The notes beneath the pieces are model-generated. The model did no database searches, was not told the DNA's origin, and saw only the letters and a list, made by a program, of their open reading frames with translations. The translations under genes and the position numbers were made by a program. From NCBI GenBank assembly GCA_017993055.1, contig JAGONM010000003.1, forward strand, positions 117,299 through 181,298: DNA of 64,000 bases, in the 5' to 3' direction. This document shows positions 23,669 through 32,410 of this stretch, one piece after another. Numbering within the stretch: the first letter of the stretch is position 1; each line of letters opens with the position of its first letter. Origin of the DNA: Armatimonadota bacterium. GTDB lineage: Bacteria; Armatimonadota; UBA5829; DTJY01.

Positions 23669-24250
23669 ATGATGCAGACTGTCGCATCGGACAAACGGAA
23701 GCGGGGCAAGACATCCGCAGCGTATGCGGAACATCTGCTGGACCTCTTCGGTGAGATTCTTCACCGCACCATCACTATACGGCCGCTTGACGGTCTGCCG
23801 GTGAAGGTGACTCCGAGCCTTGCTCAGACGATGCAGTATCTGCACCAGCACGGAGTCTGCTCCGTGCGCGAGATCGCTCGCGGCCTGACCATCACGTATT
23901 CTGCGGCCAGCCAGTTGACTGACCGTCTGGTGAGGCGCGGTCTCGCATCCCGGTCCGAGAATCAGACGGATCGCCGGATTTCGGAGATCAGGCTTACTGA
24001 CGGCGGGGTCAGGTTGGTGGAGCGGATACGTCTCAGTCGCATAGAAGGACTGTCGCGCATTCTTCGCGCAATGAAGACGGACGATCGGGCCGCATTCATC
24101 GGACACCTGGAGAGCTTCATAAGATCCGCGATTGAGGATGCTCACGGAGCGCTTGAATCGTGCTCTCACTGCGGGAGCGATCACCTTCCTGAGTGCGTTG
24201 TGAACGAAGTGTACCGGACTGCGACCGGGAAACAGATAAACGAGATCTAG
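23669..24250 (+). CDS. MarR-family regulator with C-terminal cysteine cluster
   Basis: A 193-residue winged-helix protein of the MarR group. It has SVREIARGLTITYSAASQLTDRLVRRGL (helix-turn-helix) and the wing SENQTDRRISEIRLTDGG, with flanking dimerisation helices. The C-terminus carries Cys165, Cys168 and Cys176 (SCSHCGSDHLPEC) plus His167 and His172, which could hold a metal or an Fe-S cluster or sense redox state. It heads a run of Fe-S and cysteine genes (IscU-like, Nfu-like, CysE) behind a strong promoter with an overlapping palindrome. I infer that it controls Fe-S or cysteine supply, as IscR and SufR do in other bacteria from unrelated or distant families. The ATG has no strong ribosome site, and a second ATG follows directly. 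Confidence 0.82.
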   Translation: MMQTVASDKRKRGKTSAAYAEHLLDLFGEILHRTITIRPLDGLPVKVTPSLAQTMQYLHQHGVCSVREIARGLTITYSAASQLTDRLVRRGLASRSENQTDRRISEIRLTDGGVRLVERIRLSRIEGLSRILRAMKTDDRAAFIGHLESFIRSAIEDAHGALESCSHCGSDHLPECVVNEVYRTATGKQINEI

Positions 24251-24318
24251 ACGGTTTTCGGTGTATGGCAGCCCCCAGTCTCCTGGTCTGTCGTCTACCG
24301 TGTGAAGCGGAGGAGCAA

Positions 24319-24738
24319 ATGAGCAATACGCAGTACAGTGACAAGGTGATGGAACACTTCATGAACCCGCGCAACGTGGGCGAGATTCCCGATGCCGATG
24401 GCGTCGGAAGCGTGGGCAATCCCGTCTGCGGAGACATCATGAAGATGTACATCAAGGTCGAGGACGATATCATAGTGGACGTGAAGTTCAAGACATTCGG
24501 ATGCGGCGCGGCGATCGCCACCAGCAGCATGGCGACCGAGTTGATCAAGGGCAAGACCGTCGAGGAGGCGCTGGCTCTCAGCAACAGCGCGGTGGCCGAA
24601 GCCCTGGGCGGCCTTCCCCCGGTCAAGATGCACTGCTCCATGCTGGCGGAGGAAGCGATCCAGTCCGCGATTGACGATTATCTGAAGAAGACCACCGGCA
24701 AGGGTCTCGATCTCAAGAAAGAGAAGTATCTGGAGTGA
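24319..24738 (+). CDS. iscU: IscU/NifU-like Fe-S cluster scaffold
   Basis: A 139-residue scaffold protein on which 2Fe-2S and 4Fe-4S clusters are built. The three cluster ligands Cys37 (NPVCGD), Cys62 (FGCGAAIA) and Cys106 (MHCSMLAEEA) and the labilising Asp39 are present. The length matches the stand-alone IscU/NifU N-terminal type. ATG at 24319 follows GGAGGAG and gives the family start; the frame is open upstream. The sulfur donor gene (IscS/NifS) that usually sits beside it is missing here. Confidence 0.94.
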   Translation: MSNTQYSDKVMEHFMNPRNVGEIPDADGVGSVGNPVCGDIMKMYIKVEDDIIVDVKFKTFGCGAAIATSSMATELIKGKTVEEALALSNSAVAEALGGLPPVKMHCSMLAEEAIQSAIDDYLKKTTGKGLDLKKEKYLE

Positions 24739-24815
24739 CGAGTTGCTGGAGTCTTGGGAAATCCTGCTCCAGCGGTTCGATGCCCCGGTCTTGCCATTAC
24801 CCGAGGAGGATATAC

Positions 24816-25067
24816 GTGAAAGATCAAGTCGCTGAAGCCTTGAATGACATCCGGCCGTCTCTGCAGGCCGACGGTGGCGATATCGAGCTGGTTGCTGTAG
24901 ACGAGGATACGGGGGTCGTCCAGGTCAGGCTCGTAGGCGCCTGCGCCGGATGCCCGATGTCTCAGATCACCCTGCAGATGGGTGTCGAGCGCGTACTCAA
25001 GCAGAAGGTTGAAGGCGTGACAAAGGTCGAGAACATCGGCCTCCCCGCAAGCCACGCCGAAGAGTAG
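24816..25067 (+). CDS. NifU C-terminal-domain (Nfu-type) Fe-S carrier
   Basis: An 83-residue NifU C-terminal-domain protein. Residues 1-40 carry the DIRPSLQADGGDIEL signature, and Cys43 and Cys46 (GACAGCPMS) bridge a cluster between two subunits to deliver it to target proteins. GTG at 24816 lies just after GAGGAGGA; the longer frame from 24735 would overlap iscU and has no ribosome site. Order and strand make it part of the iscU transcript. Confidence 0.93.
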   Translation: MKDQVAEALNDIRPSLQADGGDIELVAVDEDTGVVQVRLVGACAGCPMSQITLQMGVERVLKQKVEGVTKVENIGLPASHAEE

Positions 25068-25117
25068 TTGCCGAGATCTGACGAGGTCCGGGCACTCTTC
25101 CGGAGGTGCGTGCGCAT

Positions 25118-25792
25118 ATGTTCGGCCGATTGAGACGGGACATACAGGCAATCAAAGAGCGTGACCCGGCGTGCCGAGGTACGATTGAGGTTCTCACCTG
25201 CTACCCCGGATTTCATGTGCTTTTCTTCCATCGGATGGCGCACTGGCTCTGGAAGCGCAACGTGAGACTCTTGGCGCGGATGGTATCACAGGCAGGGCGC
25301 TCATGGACTGGCATAGAGATACACCCCGGTGCTGTCATCGGCGCCGGCTTCTTCATTGATCACGGCATGGGCGTCGTCATCGGCGAGACCGCTGAGATCG
25401 GCGAGAATGTCACACTTTACCACGGCGTCACCCTTGGTGGCACGAGTTGGCGCAAAGAGAAGCGCCACCCGACTATCGGCGACAACGTCGTCATCGGTGC
25501 GGGAGCGAAGATTCTCGGTCCCTTCAAGGTAGGCGACAACAGCAGGATCGGCGCGGGTTCTGTAGTCGTCCACGAGGTGCCGCCCAACTCGGTCGTCGTC
25601 GGCGTCCCCGGCCGCGTGACGCATCGTGACGGCAAGAAGGTGGTCCGCGAGATTGACCTCGAGCAGCACGACCTGCCGGATCCCGTCACTCAGGCGTTCG
25701 AGTGCATGCTCGACCGCATCCGGCGCCTTGAGCACGACCTTGGCGACTTGAAGAAGGGACCGTCGAAAGAGGAAGTAGTCGTTGATCAGTAG
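25118..25792 (+). CDS. cysE: serine O-acetyltransferase
   Basis: A 224-residue serine acetyltransferase, making O-acetylserine from serine and acetyl-CoA, the first step to cysteine. The N-terminal helices ([28 protein letters not shown]) are followed by the left-handed beta-helix with hexapeptides ([28 protein letters not shown] in pieces: [18 protein letters not shown]-like [12 protein letters not shown]) and the acyl-CoA site VGVPGRV. The short CysE form (no long N-terminal extension) resembles that of Bacillus. ATG at 25118 has GGAGG 11 bases upstream; a GTG at 25106 overlaps the ribosome site and is less likely. Together with the Fe-S genes above, it supplies the cysteine they need. Its last bases overlap the end of a phage gene on the other strand. 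Confidence 0.94.
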   Translation: MFGRLRRDIQAIKERDPACRGTIEVLTCYPGFHVLFFHRMAHWLWKRNVRLLARMVSQAGRSWTGIEIHPGAVIGAGFFIDHGMGVVIGETAEIGENVTLYHGVTLGGTSWRKEKRHPTIGDNVVIGAGAKILGPFKVGDNSRIGAGSVVVHEVPPNSVVVGVPGRVTHRDGKKVVREIDLEQHDLPDPVTQAFECMLDRIRRLEHDLGDLKKGPSKEEVVVDQ

Positions 25793-26205
25793 GGGGATGT
25801 CAGCCCGTCGAGCGTATGCTTCCCCCATGCGTCAACATAAGCCGCCGCGCTGATCGTGCGCTCGTGATCGAGATCGTGTGCCGCCTTCTCGTCGTCCGAC
25901 ATGTTCTCCCGCTTGCCCTGCTTCTCACGCTTCTGCTTCTGCGACCTGTCGTACCGGTCCAGCCTGTCCTGGATCATCCGGTCCAACTCGTCCTGCGTCA
26001 ACGTGATCGTCCGGGTGTTGCCGCCCCCGTCAGCGTTCTGGTTGCCCCCGCCGCCATCGGCGTTCTTGCCGGCGTCGTTCCCCCCGCCCCCAGTGGCGTT
26101 CTGGTTGCTGCTACCGCCGCCTCCGCCGGATGAACCGCCGGAGCCCTTGCCCCCGCCGTCCTCCGCGTCGAAGAAGGCCCGCCATTCGTCAGACCTGAAT
26201 ACCAT
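25786..26205 (-). CDS. phage scaffold-like protein, probably truncated
   Basis: A 139-residue protein: a short acidic N-terminus ([16 protein letters not shown]), a long Gly/Asn/Ser linker, then a helical segment rich in Asp, Arg and Lys ([27 protein letters not shown]) like the coiled-coil start of DUF4355-type phage scaffold proteins. It stops soon after, at a TGA that overlaps cysE, so the C-terminal capsid-binding part is probably missing. ATG has GGGAGG at an ideal distance. The assignment rests on composition and on the phage neighbour, so it is moderate. Confidence 0.5.
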   Translation of the reverse strand: MVFRSDEWRAFFDAEDGGGKGSGGSSGGGGGSSNQNATGGGGNDAGKNADGGGGNQNADGGGNTRTITLTQDELDRMIQDRLDRYDRSQKQKREKQGKRENMSDDEKAAHDLDHERTISAAAYVDAWGKHTLDGLTSPY

Positions 26206-26275
26206 GTCCCAAACCTCCCGCTTAGAGCCCGTCGGCTGTATCATCTGATGAGAATTCCGCGCTCACCAGGCCATA

Positions 26276-26348
26276 CAAAAAGCCCTCCCGTACCAGCCGG
26301 GAAGGCTCGATGCCATCGTGCCGTCTCAAAAACAGGGTTGACAACCCT
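26276..26348 (-). terminator. two intrinsic-terminator-like hairpins on the minus strand
   Basis: Read on the minus strand, AGGGTT-GTC-AACCCT then G and five T (26328-26348), followed 20 bases later by a 10-bp stem (CCCG/CGGG core, one mismatch, 26281-26307) with a five-T run (26277-26281). Both would stop transcription coming from the minor-capsid side. Confidence 0.65.
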
Positions 26349-26365
26349 CCGCCCTGTGGTATAAT
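26338..26365 (+). promoter_or_regulatory. consensus sigma70 promoter inside the phage slice
   Basis: A perfect TTGACA (26338-26343) and a perfect TATAAT (26360-26365) with a 16-base spacer. The -35 lies inside the near-perfect palindrome AGGGTTGACAACCCT, and the -10 inside GTATAATAC. It fires away from the scaffold gene, antisense to the minor-capsid fragment. About 10 bases downstream the RNA would form a 12-bp stem with two mismatches. Confidence 0.7.
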
Positions 26366-26438
26366 ACTCTTGGCCCTGGGGTAAGAACTTCCGCTCCTTA
26401 CGCCTGGGAAACCAGCGAGATCCCGAGGTTGCGTCGGG

Positions 26439-27380
26439 CTACGGGGCCACCCTTCGATACTTCGACTTCAGCTTCGCAACCCCACCGCTATTCTCGTACA
26501 GGTAACTGTCCTTGCACGTGAACACTGTCCACAGATCGTGTACATCTTCCTTGCCCGGTTGCCCGAGACTGAGCACGGTAATCACGTGAGTGTGCTTGCC
26601 GTTCGGCACCACCAGTCTGCTTGCACAGACTTGGCGATAGTGCCTCGTCTTCCGGTGGAACTCCAGTTCCGAATAGACGATCTCCGGGCGTTCGATCGCG
26701 TCCCGGATCACCTTGGTATTCGCCTCGACCCACTCTATGCGGTGCGGATTGTCCACCGTTATGTGTTCCATCCGGTGAACCGGATACACCACCGGCAGCG
26801 GAGCCGCATCTCCCTGCCCAGGCTTCCCTTGGTACAACGACCGCATATCGCGCGGCCACGCCACTACCTGCGGGGTCTCCGATCTCAGGTTGATCTTCTT
26901 GGTGACCGGTAACCTGAGCTGCTCCCTATCCCTCTGCCTCAGCCGCCCGGTGTCCTTGATGAACCCGCGCATCCGAGCCTGGTAGAACCTGACCTTCCGA
27001 TCAGCGACCGCCCGATCCGAATCGTTGCCGGCTACCGCCGATCGCCGCTTCCATCGCCGGATGTCCCGCTCGATCTTGCGCTGGTCCTGCCGCTGCTCGT
27101 AGCCCACCGGGTTCGACTGCGGTACTCGGTCCCTCGACACGCCCGGGATGTACAGGTAGTGACGATGAGTGCAGTTCGCGTGGTAGAGCCCCGCCGCGAT
27201 CGCCTCGGCCTTCGTCGGGTAGCCCGGTGTCGCGCCAGTCAACGAGAGCACCCGCCGCTCCCAGGGTCGGCAGAGCGGGCACTCCTCGGGCGAATCGCTC
27301 ACCCGCACCAGGTCGTGCCCGTGGGCCAGCAGCTTCTCCTCGTGGCCCTGGACTCGTGACCTGGCCGCCGCCGTACTGAC
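26439..27380 (-). pseudogene. phage minor capsid protein fragment (N-terminally truncated)
   Basis: A 313-residue frame that begins directly after the GH2 stop codon, in the same frame, with no start at its head. Its opening (VQGHEEKLLAHGHDLVRVSD, then CPLCRPWERRVLSLTG and NCTHRHYLYIPG) matches the C-terminal half of minor head proteins of the Phage_min_cap2 type, where a Cys/His knuckle binds metal. The large N-terminal half of such proteins is missing. GTG at 27308 could start a 289-residue product, but it has no ribosome site. The far C-terminus (LEFHRKTRHYRQVCASRLVV...) looks like a separate nuclease- or toxin-like tail that I cannot name. Confidence 0.65.
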
Positions 27381-29129
27381 TCAGTCCTCGATGGCCGCCT
27401 TGCGGTCGAGCGCAGGGCGAAGCACCTCCGGGGGGAACTTCGGCTTGCGGTCGTAAGTGTAAAGCCCGTTGACCTCCTGCTCGACGTCGGTGAGCTGCGT
27501 GTAACAGAGCCCCGCCACGTGTGGGTTGTCTAGCAGCGCCTTCGCTAGGCCGACGTACCGCTCGATGAACTCCTGCTCGCTCGCCGGGCGTCCGCCGTAG
27601 CCCCATGCCTTGCCGTCGGTTTGGCCGGGATTCCACCAGATGCCGCCGTACTCGCTGACCATGTAAGGCTGTCCCTGGTACTTCGGCTCGTGGTCGCGGT
27701 CATTCTTGGACACCGTCTCGTCGTTCGGATTCTCGCCGAACGGGGCGTAGCGCTCGCCAAAGGTCTTCGGGTCCTGATCGTAGTCGTGGACCTCCCAGAT
27801 GTCGGTCACGACATGGGTGTAACCGCTTGCATCTATGCACGGGCGAGACGGATCGATCGTGCGGGTCAGAGTGTATAACTCTTGGAAGAAAACCGGTGCA
27901 TACCTGTCGCCGCTGGAGTGCGCCTCGTTGAGCGGCATCCACGTGATAATCGAGGGATGGTTACGGTCGCGGAGGACCGACTCCATCCACTCGCGAAGGA
28001 AGTTCTCTCTCGACTGAGCATGGTGCTTGACCGAGCACCCCCAGTCGGGGAACTCGCCCCACACGATGTAGCCGAGCTTGTCCGCCCAGTAGAGGTAGCG
28101 CGGCTCGAAGACCTTCTGGTGCATGCGAGCCCCGTTGTACCCGTAGGCGATGCTCCGCTCGATGTCGGCCTTCAACTCGGCGTCGGTCGGCGCGGTATAG
28201 ATAGACTGCGGCCAGAAGCTTTGATCGAGGATCAGCCGCTGGAATACAGACTTCCCGTTGATCAGCACTCGGTCGCCCTCGATGCGAACGTCGCGCAGCC
28301 CGAAGTACGACGTGGCCTCGTCAACAAGCGCCTCACCGTCGAGCAGGCGGATGCGGAGGTCGTACAGGAACGGCTGGAGCGGCTGCCAGAGCACGGGTTC
28401 CCGGATATCGAGCGTGACTGTGTTCTGAGCGCCGGCCTGCTTGACTCTCCCGACCGCGATCTCCTTGCCCTCTGAGAGCACCAGGACCTCTAGTCCGACA
28501 CCGGCGATCGGTCTGTCTACTCCGACTTCGATCGTTACTCGACCGTTCGCCGCATCCGGCCAGACGGTTATAGTAGAGGCATAGGTGTTCGACACCGCCT
28601 CCAGCCAGACGGTCTGCCAGATGCCGGTCGTGCGGGTGTACATACAGCCGTAGGAGTTGAGCTGGTGCGACTGCTTTCCTGACGGCTGGAAGTTGGAGCG
28701 GACGTCATCCTCAGCATAGACGACCAGTTCGTTCTCGCCGTCCTTGAGCGCATCGGTGATGTCGGCGGAGAACGGAGTGTAGCCGCCCCTATGCCGCGCG
28801 ACCTCCTGGCCGTTGACCCAAACGCGGGCATCGTAGTCAACCGCGCCGAAGTGGATGAGCAGCCTCTTGCCGCGCAGCGGATCGTCCAGAGAGAAGAACC
28901 GGCGATACCACACCGCGTTCATGAAGTCGGTGTGGGCGACGCCGGATAGTTTGCTCTCCGGGCAGAACGGAACGATGATCCGCTGCGGGAACTCGACGCC
29001 GGTGCTCCAGCCCTTCTCGATGCCGGATCTCGAGTCGTCGATGGCGAACTGCCACTCGCCGTTAAGGTTCTGCCAGGCGGACCGCTCGAAGTCGGGTCTG
29101 GGGTGTTCGGGTCTAGGTATGTCATTCAT
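27381..29129 (-). CDS. GH2-family glycoside hydrolase
   Basis: A 582-residue GH2 enzyme of the beta-galactosidase/beta-glucuronidase type. The order is a jelly-roll sugar-binding domain (about 15-180), an immunoglobulin-like domain (about 185-285) and a TIM barrel (about 290-570). The acid/base is Glu402 in PLNEAHSS, and the nucleophile is Glu493 in SEYGG. There is no signal peptide, so it acts in the cytoplasm on oligosaccharides brought in. The ATG has GGAGG about 12 bases upstream, slightly far. The end (DRKPKFPPEVLRPAL...) is the family's natural C-terminus, so the phage fragment that starts after its TGA has not truncated it. Confidence 0.92.
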   Translation of the reverse strand: MNDIPRPEHPRPDFERSAWQNLNGEWQFAIDDSRSGIEKGWSTGVEFPQRIIVPFCPESKLSGVAHTDFMNAVWYRRFFSLDDPLRGKRLLIHFGAVDYDARVWVNGQEVARHRGGYTPFSADITDALKDGENELVVYAEDDVRSNFQPSGKQSHQLNSYGCMYTRTTGIWQTVWLEAVSNTYASTITVWPDAANGRVTIEVGVDRPIAGVGLEVLVLSEGKEIAVGRVKQAGAQNTVTLDIREPVLWQPLQPFLYDLRIRLLDGEALVDEATSYFGLRDVRIEGDRVLINGKSVFQRLILDQSFWPQSIYTAPTDAELKADIERSIAYGYNGARMHQKVFEPRYLYWADKLGYIVWGEFPDWGCSVKHHAQSRENFLREWMESVLRDRNHPSIITWMPLNEAHSSGDRYAPVFFQELYTLTRTIDPSRPCIDASGYTHVVTDIWEVHDYDQDPKTFGERYAPFGENPNDETVSKNDRDHEPKYQGQPYMVSEYGGIWWNPGQTDGKAWGYGGRPASEQEFIERYVGLAKALLDNPHVAGLCYTQLTDVEQEVNGLYTYDRKPKFPPEVLRPALDRKAAIED

Positions 29130-29387
29130 GATGCTTGGCTCCTCCAGTCAGATGTGCGGCTGCGCAGTGCAACCCGTTGATTATAGGTGTTTGCTCAGCG
29201 GATTGGCAATACCTGTCAGGCCGCTTTTCCTCGGATGATGGTGCGGGACCGGTAGAGCAGTGACTCATCACGGACCCCCGTTTGCACAGCATCCATGGCA
29301 AGATGCAGCCGGTATCGCTCCTGCCTGTTTTGCCGGTCCTAATGCGGGGTATATGCTGGACGGACCTTCGTCTAAGGAGGTGAACCG

Positions 29388-29525
29388 ATGTCGCATCAAA
29401 GACGAGCAGGGCAGAACGGAAGGAAGGGCGGCTCGATCATCACCGAGACGCTGAACGAGCCGCCCGGTCAGTACGCTAAGCCGAAAAAGCACAAGAAACA
29501 GCCCAAGGGCAGGCAGAAGCACTGA
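29388..29525 (+). CDS. small basic protein (45 aa), unidentified
   Basis: A 45-residue frame with a textbook ribosome site (AAGGAGGTGA, seven bases before ATG). The product starts MSHQRRAGQNGRKGGSIITE and ends with the Lys/Arg-rich KPKKHKKQPKGRQKH. It sits alone between two minus-strand carbohydrate enzymes, about 150 bases downstream of the divergent GH2 start. A weak promoter (TTGCCG/TATGCT, spacer 16) lies upstream. The perfect ribosome site is the main evidence. It may be a small nucleic-acid- or ribosome-binding protein; no family recognised. The rest of 29130-29387 shows no further feature. Confidence 0.6.
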   Translation: MSHQRRAGQNGRKGGSIITETLNEPPGQYAKPKKHKKQPKGRQKH

Positions 29526-29564
29526 CCACGCCCCAAGCAGTCTCCGATTCCAGTCTATGAGAGC

Positions 29565-32276
29565 CTATCTGGCCAGCCTCTCGATCAGCTCGGCCGCGTG
29601 CGTACGCGCGTCGAGAATTGGCCGCGGATCGAGAGTATAATCGCTCGGAGAACCCACGATATCGTCGTCTATGAGCAGGAGTTCCCTCGCGCTATCCAGG
29701 GTGCTCCTGTCTGCGTACGGGCCGGCCTCTGCGACACGATCCTGAAGAATCGCAAAGTACTCATAGTCCTCGATGCCGTCCCTGATGCACTCGAGCCTTA
29801 TCGAGCTGACTGGCTTCCCGTCCGGCCCCGGATAGATGAGCTGCCCGTCGCCGTTGTACTCGTCGAAGGAGAGAGTGTTCCACTCCACCTCCGGCCAGCG
29901 TTCTCGGGACTTCCGGTTCACCTCCCACAGGTTCACCGCGTAGTACAGGAATCCGGGGATACGGTATTTCCAGTTCATCCAGAATACGATGCGCTGGTCA
30001 ATGGCCGGGTAGTCGATGAAGAAGTTCGGATAGGGATGAGGCGGGACACAGCAGACGTACCACCAGACCTTGTCGCCCGCCTTCTCGAACTCCCGCGCGT
30101 CATTCTCGATGTAGTTCGAGGTCAGCGGCACCCAGATGTCAACCGATCCCTTCAACTCGTCGGTCGGCGCGACGGTGCACATCCTCGGAAGGTCCGGGAA
30201 CTCCTTCTTGACCCAGCCGTACATGTCTCGAAGCTCGCCGAACTTGTCCGGCTTGACCTCGTCGAAGCCATAGATCGAGGCCATATTCCACCAGCCGTTC
30301 GACTTCAGGAAGGTCTCGTATTCGCGGATCGTCGCGGCAAGCTCATCGCGGTCCTCCTGGTCCTTGTTGTGCGTGTATGCCAGCGTCAGGAAGTTCTGGC
30401 CGCGCTCCACGCAGAAGGGCATGTCGTCCTTGCGCGGCAGAGGAGCGTTGGAGTAGATGTTCACCACATTCAGCCGGTGATCAAGCATGAAGGCGTAGTA
30501 GTTGCGCTTGATCTCGTCGGTCATGCAGCCGTACCATGCCCCGATCTCGTGCTCGAAGAGGGCGAACGCCGTCTTGAGTCGGGGCTGTACGGGCAGCGAG
30601 AAGTCCCAGACTCTGACTTCGATCGGTACGCGGAACTCCGGCGCATTGGCGGGTCTGACGGTGATCGTGCCGGTGTAGACACCGGCTGTCGTCTGGTCGG
30701 ACGGGTGAACTGTCACCCATACGGGCTGAATCCCGTTCTTCGGCACATCGAACGGCCTCATCGGCATGAGGGGATCGGGCCACAGACCCACGTAGTCCAC
30801 ATCGTACTTCGGCTCGCAAGTCCGGACGTACTCAACGAGGTCGAGAGTCACCCGGTCGGCCGGGATCACCGCTCCTTTCGGACCCGCCAGCGGGGACACG
30901 GACAACACGACCTGCTTCAGGTCGGCGAGGTAAGGCATGACGATCAGTTGCGCGCTCTCGAACTCGTTCCTCGCGGCGGACATCCGCAACGGCTGGCCGA
31001 TTTCTCCGTCGAAGAACTCGTGCCTGAGCAGCTTGCGAAGCGCCGTCTCAGTGCCGATCGCATACCCTGAGCCGTGTTTGTCGGCGCAGGTGAGGCGTGC
31101 CAGTGTGATCTCAGGCTCCATCGCGCTCAGTCTCGTCCCGAACTCGGCCCATCTCTGTCGGTCTGCACCAACCTTCCTGGCTGCGGCCCGGAGGAGGGCG
31201 AGACGCATGAGCAGTGGCCTCGCATCGTCTCGGTGGGTCTCTGGCAGCCCCCGGACGATCTCCGTAAGCCTGCTCAATCGGGTGAGATGGGGCGCAACGT
31301 CTACCGCGAGCGGTGGGGTACGCGTCAGCAACGCTCCCTGGTGATCGGCATATTGCAGGCTGAGCTTGTGCCTGCCTTCGATGCGGTAGTCAACGTCGAA
31401 CCTCCACTCGCTATCGCCTTCACGAGCTGTGAACGTCAACGGCTTCGGCTGATGCAGCGGCCTGCCGTCTACCAGCACCTCGGCACGGATCGGGAGAGAC
31501 TCCCCTGCGGCATTCGATATTCGCGTCGTAACCGCATATCTGCCCGGTGCGCCGATATCTGGTGGTGAGACGGTGATTATCGGTGCCTGCGAACCCGCGA
31601 ATACGATCCGACCGAACCACTCCGGCTCAGCAAATTGCCCGAGCGCCGGCGACCATGAACTCATCTCGCCCTGGGGACGGTCGTTCCGCCCGAGGTTCGC
31701 GCCCCAGGTGTCACCGGGTTTGGGTGCCGGTACGCCCAGAGATCGGAAAGGTATGACGGCGATGACGCTCCACCCGTCATCAACCTGCCGAGGGCTGACC
31801 TCCCACGGTCCGTCCCACGAGGTCGGATTGCCGGGCCTGCCCTGCTCCTCATACTTGGCCAGCCTGGAGTTGGTGATCAGATGGAAGACGGACCTGCCAT
31901 TGAGTCTGGGGTCGAGGAAGATCTCTACGGAGTCGTCGCGCCAAACTGGACCGTCGTGGTCGCTCTGTGCGGCTACCGGATCGAGATCGTCCGCGCAGTC
32001 GAAACGGACGTAGAGGCATTGGTCGTCATAGGTCAGCGCGATATCGGTCCGTGCCGTCGCCAGTCCCTTGTAGCGCAGGTTGGTGAGGCCCGACACGGAT
32101 GGTGCCTGTTTGTCCAGCGTCCATGGCAGTTCCCTTGCTGTTCGGCCATCTGATGTCAGGCGGTGGAACTCCGGACCGGGTGCCGGCGCTCTGCGCACGA
32201 GCAAGACCGGCGGCGTGAAGCTCCCGGCCGCGCAGGGAGCGCACATGGAAACCAGCAGGATGATTGCGACCAGCAT
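29565..32276 (-). CDS. secreted GH123-like (DUF4091) glycosidase with CBM9-like domain
   Basis: A 903-residue exported protein. Signal peptide: MLVAIILLVSMCAPCAAG. Residues about 45-225 form a CBM9-type carbohydrate-binding domain (LTYDDQCLYVRFDCADD, VWRDDSVEIFLDP). A linker and beta-domain follow, and from about 420 the DUF4091/GH123-like region: a beta-sandwich (about 430-590) and a TIM barrel with the Asp-Glu pair in YGFDEVK. GH123 enzymes are N-acetyl-beta-galactosaminidases using substrate-assisted catalysis with an adjacent Asp-Glu pair. The similarity supports the fold, not the exact sugar. ATG follows AAGGAGAG. It precedes the BCAA operon on the opposite strand. Confidence 0.82.
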   Translation of the reverse strand: MLVAIILLVSMCAPCAAGSFTPPVLLVRRAPAPGPEFHRLTSDGRTARELPWTLDKQAPSVSGLTNLRYKGLATARTDIALTYDDQCLYVRFDCADDLDPVAAQSDHDGPVWRDDSVEIFLDPRLNGRSVFHLITNSRLAKYEEQGRPGNPTSWDGPWEVSPRQVDDGWSVIAVIPFRSLGVPAPKPGDTWGANLGRNDRPQGEMSSWSPALGQFAEPEWFGRIVFAGSQAPIITVSPPDIGAPGRYAVTTRISNAAGESLPIRAEVLVDGRPLHQPKPLTFTAREGDSEWRFDVDYRIEGRHKLSLQYADHQGALLTRTPPLAVDVAPHLTRLSRLTEIVRGLPETHRDDARPLLMRLALLRAAARKVGADRQRWAEFGTRLSAMEPEITLARLTCADKHGSGYAIGTETALRKLLRHEFFDGEIGQPLRMSAARNEFESAQLIVMPYLADLKQVVLSVSPLAGPKGAVIPADRVTLDLVEYVRTCEPKYDVDYVGLWPDPLMPMRPFDVPKNGIQPVWVTVHPSDQTTAGVYTGTITVRPANAPEFRVPIEVRVWDFSLPVQPRLKTAFALFEHEIGAWYGCMTDEIKRNYYAFMLDHRLNVVNIYSNAPLPRKDDMPFCVERGQNFLTLAYTHNKDQEDRDELAATIREYETFLKSNGWWNMASIYGFDEVKPDKFGELRDMYGWVKKEFPDLPRMCTVAPTDELKGSVDIWVPLTSNYIENDAREFEKAGDKVWWYVCCVPPHPYPNFFIDYPAIDQRIVFWMNWKYRIPGFLYYAVNLWEVNRKSRERWPEVEWNTLSFDEYNGDGQLIYPGPDGKPVSSIRLECIRDGIEDYEYFAILQDRVAEAGPYADRSTLDSARELLLIDDDIVGSPSDYTLDPRPILDARTHAAELIERLAR

Positions 32277-32410
32277 CTCTCCTTACCTCCGTCACGAACT
32301 CGCTATCTGCGGCCCTTCTCCTGCAGTCTATCAGAAGCCCCGTCCGAAGGCAACGGGCTCGGTCAGTTGCGACTTTTTTCCACAAACTGGCGGATCGGTG
32401 CCCAAATGCC

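Larger units (their letters stand above)
25786..27383 (-). mobile_element. slice of a phage head-morphogenesis module
   Basis: A 1.6-kb minus-strand segment that fills exactly the gap between the cysE and GH2 stop codons. It holds the C-terminal part of a minor-capsid-like gene, then a short spacer with hairpins, then a scaffold-like gene. This is the gene order portal, minor head, scaffold, capsid of many tailed phages. Portal, terminase, major capsid and integrase are absent, and the first gene lacks its N-terminal half. No attachment-site repeats were recognised at the ends. Confidence 0.65.

Noticed and set aside
27001..27636. 211-codon minus-strand frame across the GH2/phage junction
   Set aside because: Arg/Gly/Ala-rich; out of frame with both real genes and only reflects GC bias.
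29598..31070. 490-codon plus-strand frame opposite the GH123-like gene
   Set aside because: Shadow frame; composition and lack of a ribosome site argue against a gene.
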